Part shown: piece after piece, positions 34,858 to 42,342 of the stretch | How the letters are laid out: every line of letters begins with the position of its first letter | Numbering within the stretch: position 1 is the first letter of the stretch | From: Myxococcales bacterium | GTDB lineage: Bacteria; Myxococcota_A; Polyangia; Polyangiales; Ga0077539 | Direction: 5' to 3' | DNA length: 54,872 nt | Assembly: GCA_013298625.1 (NCBI GenBank) | Contig: JAAFIF010000066.1 | Location: 1 to 54,872 of the forward strand | Notes under the pieces: model-generated | Seen by the model: only the letters and a program-made list of their open reading frames with translations | Told to the model about the DNA's origin: nothing | The model's database searches: none | Position numbers and translations under genes: made by a program

Positions 34858-36477
34858 TCAGCGAACGCCGGGCGCCTCGTGGCCGCTTTGCGCGACGTAC
34901 TCGCGGTATCCGCCGCCGTAGGTGCGCGGTCCCTCGTGGGTGAGCTCGAGCACGCGCGTCGACAGGGCGCCCAAGAACTGGCGGTCGTGCGAGACGAAGA
35001 GCATCGCGCCTTCGAACTTCGCGAGCGCCTTCAAGAGCGTCTCTTTGGTGGTCATGTCCAAGTGATTGGTGGGCTCGTCGAGGACCAAGAAATTGGGCGG
35101 GTCGAAGAGCATCGCGGCGAGCACGAGGCGGGCTTTTTCTCCGCCCGAGAGCACGGCGCACTTCTTCTCGACGTCGTCGCCCGAGAAGCCGAAGGCGCCG
35201 GCGAGCGTGCGCAGCGTCCCGAGGTTGGCGCCCGAGAACTTCATCTGCAGGACCTCCATCGCGGTCTTGGACGCGTCGAGCAGGTCCATCGCGTGCTGCG
35301 AGAAGTACCCGAGCTGCACGCTCGGGCCGAGCGTGACCGAGCCCGCGTCGGGCTGCGTGGCGCCGGCGATAAGCTTCAGGAGCGTGGATTTTCCCGCGCC
35401 GTTGACGCCCATGACGCACCAGCGCTCGCCGCGGCGGATGAGCAGGCTGAAGTCTTTGTAGATCTCTTTTTTGCCGTAGCTCTTCGAGACGCGCTCGACC
35501 TTGGCGACGTCTTCGCCGAGCCGCGGTGGCGCGCGAAACTCGAACTCGATCGTCCGTCGCGTGCGCGGCGGCTCGACGCGCTCGATCTTCTCGAGCTTCT
35601 TCACGCGCGACTGCACCTGCGCCGCGTGGCTCGCCCGCGCCTTGAAGCGCGCGATGAACGCCTCTTCTTTTGCGAGCATCGCCTGCTGCCGCTGGTACTG
35701 CGCTTGTTGCTGCAGCTCGCGCAGGCCCCGCTGCTGCTCGTAGAACTCGTAGTTGCCCGTGAAGGTGGTCAGCTCGCCCGCGTCGATCTCGACGATCTTG
35801 TTGACGAGCCGGTTCATGAACTCACGATCGTGCGAGGTCATCACGATGGCCCCGTCGAACGCGCGCAAGAAGTTCTCGAGCCAGAGGATCGACTCGATGT
35901 CCAAGTGATTGGTGGGCTCGTCGAGCAAGAGCGCGTCCGGCGCGAGCAACAAGATCTTCGCGAGGGCGACGCGCATCTTCCAGCCGCCCGAGAGCTTGGC
36001 GACGTCCTGCGGAATCACGTCCGGATCGAACCCGAGCCCCGCCAGGATCTCCTGCGCCTGCGCCTCGAGCGCGTAGCCGTTGAGCTCTTCGAACCGCGCC
36101 TGGGCGTGCCCGTAGCGATCGACCAGCGCTTCGAGCTCGTCGGCGCGCGAGGGGTCCGCCATCGCGTCCTCGATCGCGTGCAACTCGTGGGCGGCGTCCG
36201 CGACCGCGCCGGCGCCGGCCATGGTCTCTTCGAGCACCGAGCGTCCCTTCATCTCGCCGACGTCCTGGCTGAAGTAGCCGATGGTGACGCCGCGATCGAT
36301 CGAGACCTGGCCGCCGTCGGTCTCTTCTTGCCCGACGATCAAGCGAAAGATCGTGGACTTGCCGCTGCCGTTGGGGCCCACCAGGCCGATCTTCTCTCCC
36401 TTGAAGACGCCCATCGACGCTTCGAGAAACAGGATCTGCGAGCCGTGCTGCTTCGAGACTTGATCGAGTCGGATCAT
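34858..36477 (-). CDS. ABC-F family ATPase (translation-associated type)
   Basis: A 539-residue soluble protein with two ABC nucleotide-binding domains and no membrane segment. First domain: GPNGSGKS (34-41), LSGGWKMRVALA and LLLDEPTNHLD. Second domain: GVNGAGKS, LSGGEKARL and LVLDEPTNHLD. The interdomain linker (YEFYEQQRGLRELQQQAQYQRQ onward) is a charged coiled-coil, the P-site tRNA interaction motif of ABC-F proteins. These act on the ribosome, in housekeeping (EttA, Uup, YbiT) or antibiotic protection. The short linker and overall length resemble the YbiT subgroup; there is no Uup-type C-terminal coiled-coil extension. Monocistronic as far as seen. Confidence 0.92.
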   Translation of the reverse strand: MIRLDQVSKQHGSQILFLEASMGVFKGEKIGLVGPNGSGKSTIFRLIVGQEETDGGQVSIDRGVTIGYFSQDVGEMKGRSVLEETMAGAGAVADAAHELHAIEDAMADPSRADELEALVDRYGHAQARFEELNGYALEAQAQEILAGLGFDPDVIPQDVAKLSGGWKMRVALAKILLLAPDALLLDEPTNHLDIESILWLENFLRAFDGAIVMTSHDREFMNRLVNKIVEIDAGELTTFTGNYEFYEQQRGLRELQQQAQYQRQQAMLAKEEAFIARFKARASHAAQVQSRVKKLEKIERVEPPRTRRTIEFEFRAPPRLGEDVAKVERVSKSYGKKEIYKDFSLLIRRGERWCVMGVNGAGKSTLLKLIAGATQPDAGSVTLGPSVQLGYFSQHAMDLLDASKTAMEVLQMKFSGANLGTLRTLAGAFGFSGDDVEKKCAVLSGGEKARLVLAAMLFDPPNFLVLDEPTNHLDMTTKETLLKALAKFEGAMLFVSHDRQFLGALSTRVLELTHEGPRTYGGGYREYVAQSGHEAPGVR

Positions 36478-36598
36478 CGCGGGCGCGCTTGTACAGGGCC
36501 CGCGGCCCCGTGGCTACGCCGGTCGCGCGGGAGAGGGCGACGGGGGCGATGGCTGGTCGCGAGGCGACGGTGATGCGAGGATTGCGAGAGGCAATACC

Positions 36599-36661
36599 GT
36601 GAAGATCCCCGCGCGAGCTGCCGCGATCATGATGCTCGCGATCGGACTTGCGGGATGTTAG
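36599..36661 (+). pseudogene. Relic of a lipoprotein start: signal peptide and lipobox followed at once by a stop
   Basis: Reading from a GTG at 36599 gives a 20-residue peptide ending MMLAIGLAGC, a convincing signal peptide with lipobox LAGC, directly followed by TAG. A truncated lipoprotein gene is the simplest reading. The 43 bp covering this start (36588-36630) recur at about 80% identity at 38172-38214, after the second lipoprotein gene, where the coding part is lost altogether. A functional 20-residue lipopeptide or leader cannot be excluded. Confidence 0.5.
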
Positions 36662-37557
36662 CCGGCCTGCGCGGTCCCTGCTCAGCTCGCTCGACAGCCG
36701 CAGCCTCCTTGCCGCTCGCGCTGGGGCTGATGATGGCGACTCACTGCGGCTCGCGCAGAATCGCCTCGCCGATCCCGACCTCGATCTCTGCTCTGCCGCG
36801 ATCAACGTCCGCTCCTCATCCTCCGCCTCGGGCACGCGCACCGCTGTTTGCCGACTGTGGCTCCCGTTTGTTCGACCCGAACACGAACTCGGCCGTCGGC
36901 GCTCGCGTCGATCAGGCGGCGCGCTACCACGTTGTCGCGCCGCCGGACGACTCCGCGAGGGCCGCGGCCGCAGAGTCGTTTGTCTTGCTGCCTTCAGGTC
37001 TTGTTCGAGGAGCGCCATTCACGGAGCAGCTGCTCGCAGTGCATCGTCAGATCGCCTCGCAGACGCTCCCGTGCGCGCCTCGCCTCTCGCAGCGCGGATA
37101 CGACGAATGGAGCATGAACCCTGCCCCGCGATTCGCGATTCTTCTGCGCGCCAATAGCGGGCCACCCATGCTCGCGCAGGTGCGTCCTGTCGTCTCGAGC
37201 GCGTTCAGTCAGTGCGTCGAAGGGCAGTTGCGCACGCTGAGCATCGCACCGACTGGCCTATGCGGAGATTTGTGGATCGAGTTTCCCGAGGACTGGCAAG
37301 TGTGGATCTACCACACCCAGATGTTCGATCCGCGCCGCTATCGAGGTGCACCGCTCGCTGGCTGGCCGATCGAGTTCGCGCCTGGCGAATGGCCAGTGTT
37401 CGAGCTGGTCAACGGCCGACTCGTCGCCAGCGATCGAGACCCGTTCGAAGCGGCGAGGCGCATTCGGGCGCTCAACGAGTGGTGGATTCAGACGAGCGGA
37501 TCGACGCCGTTCGACGCCGCGACAGCGGTGTTCGTGAGCGACGCGAGCGCTCCATGA
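36655..37557 (+). CDS. Predicted lipoprotein of unknown function
   Basis: A protein of up to 300 residues. From the ATG at 36655 the N-terminal ~20 residues are polar, then ASLPLALGLMMATHC looks like a lipoprotein signal with lipobox MATHC, so the true start may be later (a TTG near 36708) or the region may have suffered a frameshift from the relic that overlaps it. The mature part has cysteines at CGSRL, LPCAPRL, SQCVEG and GLCGDL and a WVFxx-rich C-terminus (GEWPVFELVNGRLVASDRDPFEAARRIRALNEWW). No family recognised. Base composition is less GC-rich than the neighbours. Stop and the next gene's start overlap (ATGA), so the two are coupled. Confidence 0.6.
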   Translation: MLAGLRGPCSARSTAAASLPLALGLMMATHCGSRRIASPIPTSISALPRSTSAPHPPPRARAPLFADCGSRLFDPNTNSAVGARVDQAARYHVVAPPDDSARAAAAESFVLLPSGLVRGAPFTEQLLAVHRQIASQTLPCAPRLSQRGYDEWSMNPAPRFAILLRANSGPPMLAQVRPVVSSAFSQCVEGQLRTLSIAPTGLCGDLWIEFPEDWQVWIYHTQMFDPRRYRGAPLAGWPIEFAPGEWPVFELVNGRLVASDRDPFEAARRIRALNEWWIQTSGSTPFDAATAVFVSDASAP

Positions 37558-38162
37558 GCAGGGCGCGCTGCTCTTCGGCCGTGCAGCTCATCGCGATTTC
37601 GCTGCTCGCGTCGTGCGGTGCCCGAACGGTCGACGCGACGCGCGTGATCGCGTCGCCCGTGGCTGCGAGCGCGCCCAGGGCTCGCGCGGCGCGGTTCGAC
37701 GCTGAGCAACGTTGCCTCGATCTCGATGCGCCGCGCTGGGACATCGCTGAAGACCAGTCGCGAGCATTTTGTGCAGACTACCTGCGGGTGTCGCTCTACA
37801 TGCCTGCCGTTCGTCGCACGCACGCGCTTGTGTTTCAGATGACCGTGCAGCCCGTGCTGAGGTCGACCGCGACCAAGTGCGCCGAGGACCTCGCGCTCAC
37901 GCGCAGCATGCGCTCGACGTGTCGCGGAACGCGTTTCGACGCCTTGCTCGCGCCCGACGGAGCCGTGCGATGGGTGTCTCGCGGCCGGTTTTTGCCCGAG
38001 TGCGAGCCGTTTGCTGCGTGCCTGCGCGGCAGATTCGCGAACATGCAGACGCGCTTCAACAACGAGCGCGGCGGGTTCACCGTGTTGTCGTTTCCTCCGT
38101 GGGCTTGGGTCTGGTGGATCCAGGACAACGTGCCCCACTCCGATGCTGAGATCGTGCTGTAA
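37554..38162 (+). CDS. Predicted lipoprotein of unknown function
   Basis: A 202-residue predicted lipoprotein (AVQLIAISLLASCGAR, lipobox LASC). Mature cysteines occur at QRCLDL, AFCADY, TKCAED, STCRGT and PECEPFAACLRG, suggesting disulfide bonding in the periplasm. No family recognised; a weak resemblance to AgmX/PglI-type C-terminal domains (Cys..., then a WVSRGRF-like strand) is not enough for assignment. Coupled to the preceding lipoprotein gene by an ATGA overlap. Confidence 0.65.
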   Translation: MSRARCSSAVQLIAISLLASCGARTVDATRVIASPVAASAPRARAARFDAEQRCLDLDAPRWDIAEDQSRAFCADYLRVSLYMPAVRRTHALVFQMTVQPVLRSTATKCAEDLALTRSMRSTCRGTRFDALLAPDGAVRWVSRGRFLPECEPFAACLRGRFANMQTRFNNERGGFTVLSFPPWAWVWWIQDNVPHSDAEIVL

Positions 38163-38171
38163 TCAGCGACA

Positions 38172-38214
38172 GCGGCAGTGCCGCGAAGATCCCCGTGCGA
38201 ACCGTCGCGATCAT
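38172..38214 (+). repeat. Duplicate of the upstream lipoprotein start region
   Basis: About 80% identical to 36588-36630 (shared AAGATCCCC and CGCGATCAT blocks). It lies just after the second lipoprotein stop and lacks any following signal-peptide frame, so it looks like debris of a tandem gene duplication. Confidence 0.6.
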
Positions 38215-38258
38215 TCACTCATGCGGGGAATACTGCGCCCGCGACCGGCATCGAAGAT

Positions 38259-38280
38259 GGGTGTGATTGCAGATCGTGTG
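38259..38280 (+). repeat. 22-bp junction repeat R1, copy 2
   Basis: Same sequence class as 34177-34198 and 54746-54767. Here it is joined not to the GC-rich 41-bp units but to the left end of the MITE-like element at 38288. Confidence 0.75.
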
Positions 38281-38287
38281 GGGAGCG

Positions 38288-38634
38288 CGCGAGCGAAGGA
38301 CCCGATGAAACGCGGTGTTCTCCACGGCGGGTTGGCAAACCCGCCGCTAACGACGCTCGAAGCCTCGCGTCGGAAGGTCGCGCTGAGCGCGACCACGCTC
38401 AGCGTCGAGTGCGCGTCCGCGTGCAAACCAGCGAAGACGCGAATCGCGCTCACGCAGCGAAGAGATTGGCGCTCCTCGTCTGGCCCGCGCGCATCGCACG
38501 CCGTGTCGCTCCGTCCGCTGAGCGTGGTCGCGCGCTTCGCGCACCTTCCGACGCGAGGCTTCACTCATCGCTAGCGGCGGGTTTGCCAACCCGCCGTGGA
38601 GAAGACCGCTTCTTCACTGGGTCGTTTGCTCTTC
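38288..38634. mobile_element. MITE-like element with ~115-bp terminal inverted repeats
   Basis: The left arm (38288-38404) and right arm (38516-38634) are inverted near-copies, sharing the blocks CGCTGAGCGTGGTCGCGC, CCTTCCGACGCGAGGCTTC and the hairpin core GGCGGGTT-TGCC-AACCCGCC, with a 111-bp unique centre and no open frame of its own. Each arm carries one copy of the hairpin (38326-38345 and 38576-38595) followed outward by GTGGAGAA(C/G)ACCGC. Size, structure and lack of coding capacity fit a non-autonomous element; target-site duplications were not identified. Confidence 0.75.
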
Positions 38635-38637
38635 GCC

Positions 38638-38723
38638 TTCACTCATCGCTAGCGGCCGGTTTGCCAGCCCGCCGTGGAGAACACCGCGTCTCTCTGGGCC
38701 GTCAGCCCTTCGCTCGCTTCGCC
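38638..38723 (+). repeat. Hairpin repeat of the MITE-arm family, tandem copy
   Basis: Immediately follows the MITE-like element, sharing TCACTCATCGCTAGCGGC and GTGGAGAACACCGCGT. Its hairpin (38654-38673) has accumulated mismatches (GGCCGGTT / AGCCCGCC), so it seems an older copy. Confidence 0.75.
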
Positions 38724-38768
38724 GCACCGCCCGCGCCCGTCGCCGCTGGCCTGTTTGCCTCGCGTCCG

Positions 38769-38839
38769 CGATCGGTTGACCCGGGGGTTGACCGATCGGT
38801 TAACCGCCGCTATGCCTCTCGTTGACCGATCGGTTAACC
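38769..38839. promoter_or_regulatory. Repeated TetR-type operators upstream of the ABC exporter operon
   Basis: GGTTGACCGATCGGTTAACC (38786-38805) is a palindrome with one mismatched pair. A second copy, GTTGACCGATCGGTTAAC, lies at 38821-38838, and a right half-site (CGATCGGTTGACC) at 38769-38781. Centres are 34 bp and 24 bp apart. They lie 33-100 bp upstream of the first gene of an operon whose last gene is a TetR regulator, so autorepression is the natural reading. Confidence 0.8.
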
Positions 38840-38871
38840 AACGCGATCGCCTGTCGAAAGGCTGCCCCATC

Positions 38872-39783
38872 GTGGACGTGATCCATCTCGACCAGCTCTC
38901 GAAGCGCTTCGCCGGAGGCCGCGGCGTCGCCTCGCTGAGCCTCTCTGTCGGCCCCGGCGAGGTCTTCGGCTTCATCGGCCCCAACGGCGCCGGAAAGACC
39001 ACCGCCATCCGCGCCATGCTCGGCCTCTCTCGCCGCACCAGCGGCGTCGCCCGCGTGCTCGGCGTCGACCTCGAGTGCGAGCCCGACCGCGCCCGAGAGG
39101 CCCTCGCGCGCATCGGCTACGTCCCGAGCGACCCGGGCGTGTTCGAAGCGATGACCGTCCGCGCCATGCTCTCGCTGCTCGGATCGCTGCACGGCGCAGA
39201 CACCACCCAGCGCCGCGAAGCCCTGTGCGCGCGGCTCGACCTCGACCAGGATCGCCGCGCCGACGAGCTCTCGCTCGGCAACAAGAAGAAGCTCGCCCTC
39301 GTCGCCGCGATGCAGCACCAGCCCGACCTGCTCGTGCTCGACGAGCCCTCCAACGGCCTCGACCCGCTCGTGCAGCGCACGCTCTTCGAGCTCGTGCGCG
39401 AAGAGAGCGCCCGAGGCTGCACGGTCTTCTTCTCGTCCCACGTGCTCTCGGAGGTCGAGCGCTTCTGCGATCGCTTCGCGCTCTTGCGCGACGGCGCCCT
39501 GGTCAAGCTCTTGCGCGCGGACGAGCTGCGCACCTCGGGCCGCCGCCGCGTGCGCGCGGTGATGGGCCCCGTCGACAGAGCAGAGATCTTCGCGCTCACC
39601 GAGCAGCGCCCGCGCGACGGAGCGATCGAGTTCGAGACCGACGCTCCGCTGCCCGCGCTGCTCGCGGCGCTCGCCAAGGACTGCCGCGACGGAGCGCTCA
39701 CCGACGTCGTGCTCGACCGCTTGTCGCTCGAAGAGCTCGTCTTGCGCGAGTACAACCCCGCGCGCGCCGAGGTGCGCTCGTGA
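38872..39783 (+). CDS. ABC transporter ATP-binding protein
   Basis: A 303-residue ATPase of the ABC-2 exporter class, powering the permease encoded next. Seen: Walker A GPNGAGKT (36-43), a degenerate signature LSLGNKKKLALVAAM in place of LSGGQ, Walker B LLVLDEPSNGLDP, and the switch His in FFSSHVLSEVE. The C-terminal ~75 residues form the usual extension of drug- or antibiotic-exporter ATPases. The GTG at 38872 was chosen because HLDQLSKRF then begins the first strand as in the family and because the operator sequences lie upstream; the ATG at 38674 would run through the repeat copy and operators. Coupled to the permease by GTGA. Confidence 0.9.
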   Translation: MDVIHLDQLSKRFAGGRGVASLSLSVGPGEVFGFIGPNGAGKTTAIRAMLGLSRRTSGVARVLGVDLECEPDRAREALARIGYVPSDPGVFEAMTVRAMLSLLGSLHGADTTQRREALCARLDLDQDRRADELSLGNKKKLALVAAMQHQPDLLVLDEPSNGLDPLVQRTLFELVREESARGCTVFFSSHVLSEVERFCDRFALLRDGALVKLLRADELRTSGRRRVRAVMGPVDRAEIFALTEQRPRDGAIEFETDAPLPALLAALAKDCRDGALTDVVLDRLSLEELVLREYNPARAEVRS

Positions 39784-40610
39784 GCGCCGCGTTGCTCTCG
39801 TCGTCCGCGCAGCTCGGGCGCCTCGCGCGGCACGAGCTCGCGCTCTCGTTTCGCTCGCTGCTCGCGTGGTCGCTGCCGACGGGCGCGCTGCTCGCCATGA
39901 CCCTCTCGATGCAGAAGAGCATGAGCGAGCGCGGCAGCGCGTTCGAGCAGAAGATCGCCGCGATGCCCCGCGAGATGCTGCTCGCGTTCGGCCTCGACCG
40001 CCCCAACCTCACCGAGCCCGTCGGCTACCTGGCGGCCAACGCCTCGCTCTACACCATCGTCGGAGCGCTCTACGCAGCGCTGCTCGGCGCGACGCTGGCC
40101 ACGCGCGAGGCCACGACGCGCACGGGCGAGATGCTCTTCACGCAGCCGCTCGCGCGCTCGACCTCCGTCGCAGCCAAGAGCATCGTGGGCCTCGGCTGCG
40201 TGGCGGGCTTCAACGTCGTGATGCTGCTCTCGGCAGCGCTGGCCTACGGCGGAGCCGGGGTGGCGGTCGCGCGCAAGGGGGCGTTCGTTAGTGTATTTGC
40301 TGGCAGTTCGCTGATTCACTGCGCGCTCTTCGCGCTGTCTCTGGCGCTCTCGGTCTCGCTCGCGCAGCCGCGATCGGCGGCGTCCAAGGCCACTGCCCTC
40401 GCCTTCGGGCTCTACGGTCTCGCGGTGGTGGCGCGCGCGTCGGACAAGCTGCGTCCCCTCGCGCGGCTCTCGCCCTTCTCCTACGCAGACGCGGGCGACG
40501 TCGCGGCGAACGGAGCGCTTCCGCTGCGCGCGCTGGCCCTCGCGCCGTTGATCGTCGTGCTCGCGCTCGTCGCTCGGGTACGCTTCGCGCGAAGAGACAT
40601 CGACGCGTGA
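39780..40610 (+). CDS. ABC-2 type permease
   Basis: A 276-residue membrane protein with about six hydrophobic segments, preceded by a short cytoplasmic N-terminus (LARHELALSFRSLLAWSL), as in ABC-2 permeases of the type that act with a separate ATPase. A large loop after helix 1 (MSERGSAFEQKIAAMPREMLLAFGLDRPNL) and TRTGEMLFTQPLARS, the coupling-helix motif common in this group (E.l.tqPisR), are visible. The product dimer with the ATPase should export a small hydrophobic compound or peptide; the ligand is unknown. GTG start overlaps the ATPase stop and its own stop overlaps the TetR start, both by GTGA. Confidence 0.87.
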   Translation: MSAALLSSSAQLGRLARHELALSFRSLLAWSLPTGALLAMTLSMQKSMSERGSAFEQKIAAMPREMLLAFGLDRPNLTEPVGYLAANASLYTIVGALYAALLGATLATREATTRTGEMLFTQPLARSTSVAAKSIVGLGCVAGFNVVMLLSAALAYGGAGVAVARKGAFVSVFAGSSLIHCALFALSLALSVSLAQPRSAASKATALAFGLYGLAVVARASDKLRPLARLSPFSYADAGDVAANGALPLRALALAPLIVVLALVARVRFARRDIDA

Positions 40611-41251
40611 CCGAACAGCCCCCGAAAGACACAGCATCGCGCATCTTGGACGCCGCGCTGACCGAGTTCGCCGAGCGCGGCTTCGACGGAACCTCCACCG
40701 CCGCCATCGCCGAGCGCGCCGGGGTCGCCAAGGCGCTGGTGTTTCATCACTTCGGCAGCAAGGACGCGCTGTTTCTCGCAGTGGCCGAGCACACGATCGA
40801 GCGCGCGCGGCTCGAGTACGACCGCGTGATGGCCGAGGCGCCGCCGGACCTGCTCGCGCGCGTGCTCGCGTGGACCGAGCGAAAGTTCGCGATGTTTCGC
40901 GAAGACCCCCGGCAGCTTCGGTTCTTGATGGTCTCGCTCGTCCACGCGCCGAAGCCGCTGCGCGACGACGTTCGGCGCATTCATCAGACGCTGGTCTCGC
41001 GCGACGCGCACAAGCTCGTCGAAGGAATGGACGCCTCGCGCCTGCGCGTATCTCCTCAAGAAGCGCTCGACGCGCTCGAGACCGTCGTCCTCGGAATCGA
41101 GCAGCGCTTCTACGCCCTCCCGCTCGGCGCCCGCACCTCCGCGCAGGTCGAGCAGTTCGCTTCGGAGGCCAAGAAGCTGCTCTCGCTGCTCGCCCGCGCG
41201 CTCTACCGCGAATCCCCCGCGAAGAAGAGCGCCCCGAAGGCGAAGGGATGA
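40607..41251 (+). CDS. TetR-family regulator of the ABC exporter
   Basis: A 214-residue repressor. The DNA-binding domain is at residues 10-58 (ASRILDAALTEFAERGFDGTSTAAIAERAGVAKALVFHHFGSKDALF), with the ligand domain behind it and a Lys/Ala tail (PAKKSAPKAKG). Its GTG start overlaps the permease stop by GTGA, placing it as the last gene of the operon. The repeated CCGATCGG-centred palindromes upstream of the operon are the likely binding sites, giving ligand-relieved autorepression. Confidence 0.88.
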   Translation: MTEQPPKDTASRILDAALTEFAERGFDGTSTAAIAERAGVAKALVFHHFGSKDALFLAVAEHTIERARLEYDRVMAEAPPDLLARVLAWTERKFAMFREDPRQLRFLMVSLVHAPKPLRDDVRRIHQTLVSRDAHKLVEGMDASRLRVSPQEALDALETVVLGIEQRFYALPLGARTSAQVEQFASEAKKLLSLLARALYRESPAKKSAPKAKG

Positions 41252-41258
41252 CCGCGAC

Positions 41259-41825
41259 TCAGAACCGCAAATAGCCCAGCGAGCCGTAGAGCCCCCACGA
41301 GAGCTGCGGCGCCGCGCTGCGATACGTCGACGTGCAGTGCCCGCACCCCTCGAGCCACGACGCGCCGAGGTCCGCTTCGACGCTGATCGAGAGCGCCGAG
41401 CGCACGCCGTCTGCGTGCCGATAGGCAAACGGAAGCGCGGTCACCCGAGCGCTCGCCCCAGCCATCGCGCCGCTCCACTCGCCGTACGCGCCCGCGTTGA
41501 TGGTCGGTCCGACGGCGAAGCTCACGAATCGCCCAACGGTGAAATCCGCATACACATTGGCGCGCCAGTAGCCCATCAACCCCAGCATCGCGCCCGCGCC
41601 CTGCGCTTCGACCGCAAACAGGTCGCTCACCTGCACGCCCGCGCGCAGGTAGCCCGCGATCAGCGCGCCCGCGCCTTCGCCCGAGCCATAGCGCGCGTAG
41701 CCGCCGTGCGTCCCGATTCCGATTCGAAACCGCGGCGCCGCGTCCTGCGCGTGCGCAGGCCTGGCCGCGAGCAACCCGAGCGCGAAGACCGCGCTGACCG
41801 TCAGCCACCGTCCCCGAATAAGCAT
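41259..41825 (-). CDS. Exported outer-membrane beta-barrel-like protein
   Basis: A 188-residue protein with a signal peptide (MLIRGRWLTVSAVFALGLLAARPAHAQ, cleavage after AHA). The mature part alternates polar and aromatic residues with Gly-rich turns (FRIGIGTHGGYARYGSGEGAG, WRANVYADFTVGRFVSFAVGPTINAGAYGEW), and ends in a terminal Phe (SLGYLRF), the usual signature of a beta-barrel C-terminal strand recognised by BAM. A small loop CGHC is present near residue 168. No named family. Convergent with the TetR gene. Confidence 0.7.
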   Translation of the reverse strand: MLIRGRWLTVSAVFALGLLAARPAHAQDAAPRFRIGIGTHGGYARYGSGEGAGALIAGYLRAGVQVSDLFAVEAQGAGAMLGLMGYWRANVYADFTVGRFVSFAVGPTINAGAYGEWSGAMAGASARVTALPFAYRHADGVRSALSISVEADLGASWLEGCGHCTSTYRSAAPQLSWGLYGSLGYLRF

Positions 41826-41948
41826 AGGGAGGTCGTACCATGGATTCGCGCGTTGTCGCGCCCGCGCCGAGGGCTATACCGCGCCCGCGACGAGCGTCGA
41901 AGACGCGCGGAGCGGAACAGGTGATCGAAAGACCGTTGAAATCAAGTC

Positions 41949-42000
41949 AAACCACTGCCGCGCACTCGGAACACTACGAACCCCGTCGCGGTAGTGGTTT
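41949..42000. other. Long hairpin in a 517-bp non-coding region
   Basis: AAACCACTGCCGCG (41949-41962) and CGCGGTAGTGGTTT (41987-42000) pair along 14 positions with one G-U, around a 24-nt loop. The region between the barrel gene start (41825) and the lipoprotein stop (42343) is less GC-rich than its surroundings and holds no convincing open frame. Confidence 0.5.
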
Positions 42001-42096
42001 TACGAGGCATAGATCGACGCGTCGCCAGGGTCTTCGTAGGCCATCGAAGGCGTGGATTTGCGGGTCGACGCGCGCGCTTCGGCCGTGGATGGCATG

Positions 42097-42241
42097 AATT
42101 GTATTGTGGCCGACCTTGCGACGGGCCTGAATCGGCACAGTTTATGCGGTCAATGGGACATCTCGAGGGCCTCGAAGGTCGAATTGGTGCGGTGATCGAG
42201 CGTGGATGAGGCCCGTAGAGGCCTTCATTGGCCCAACAATT
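42097..42241. other. Imperfect inverted repeat in the same non-coding region
   Basis: The ends AATTGTATTG-GGCC and GGCCC-AACAATT are inverted copies, as are the inner ACGGGCCT and AGGCCCGT blocks, and the centre has a palindrome TCGAGGGCCTCGA. This 145-bp arrangement could be a degenerate mobile repeat or a structured RNA. Nothing else is recognised here. Confidence 0.4.
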
Positions 42242-42342
42242 ACCGCGCTGTCAGCCTGTTAGGAGGGCAATCTACGTCGCGAATGGCGCGACGAAGAACC
42301 ACGACCACAGACCCCGCGAATGACCACCGTCGCGGTCTTGCT

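Noticed and set aside
41826..42342. tRNA or known riboswitch in the longest structured gap
   Set aside because: No cloverleaf with a T-loop GGTTCGA-type motif and no recognised riboswitch consensus was found.
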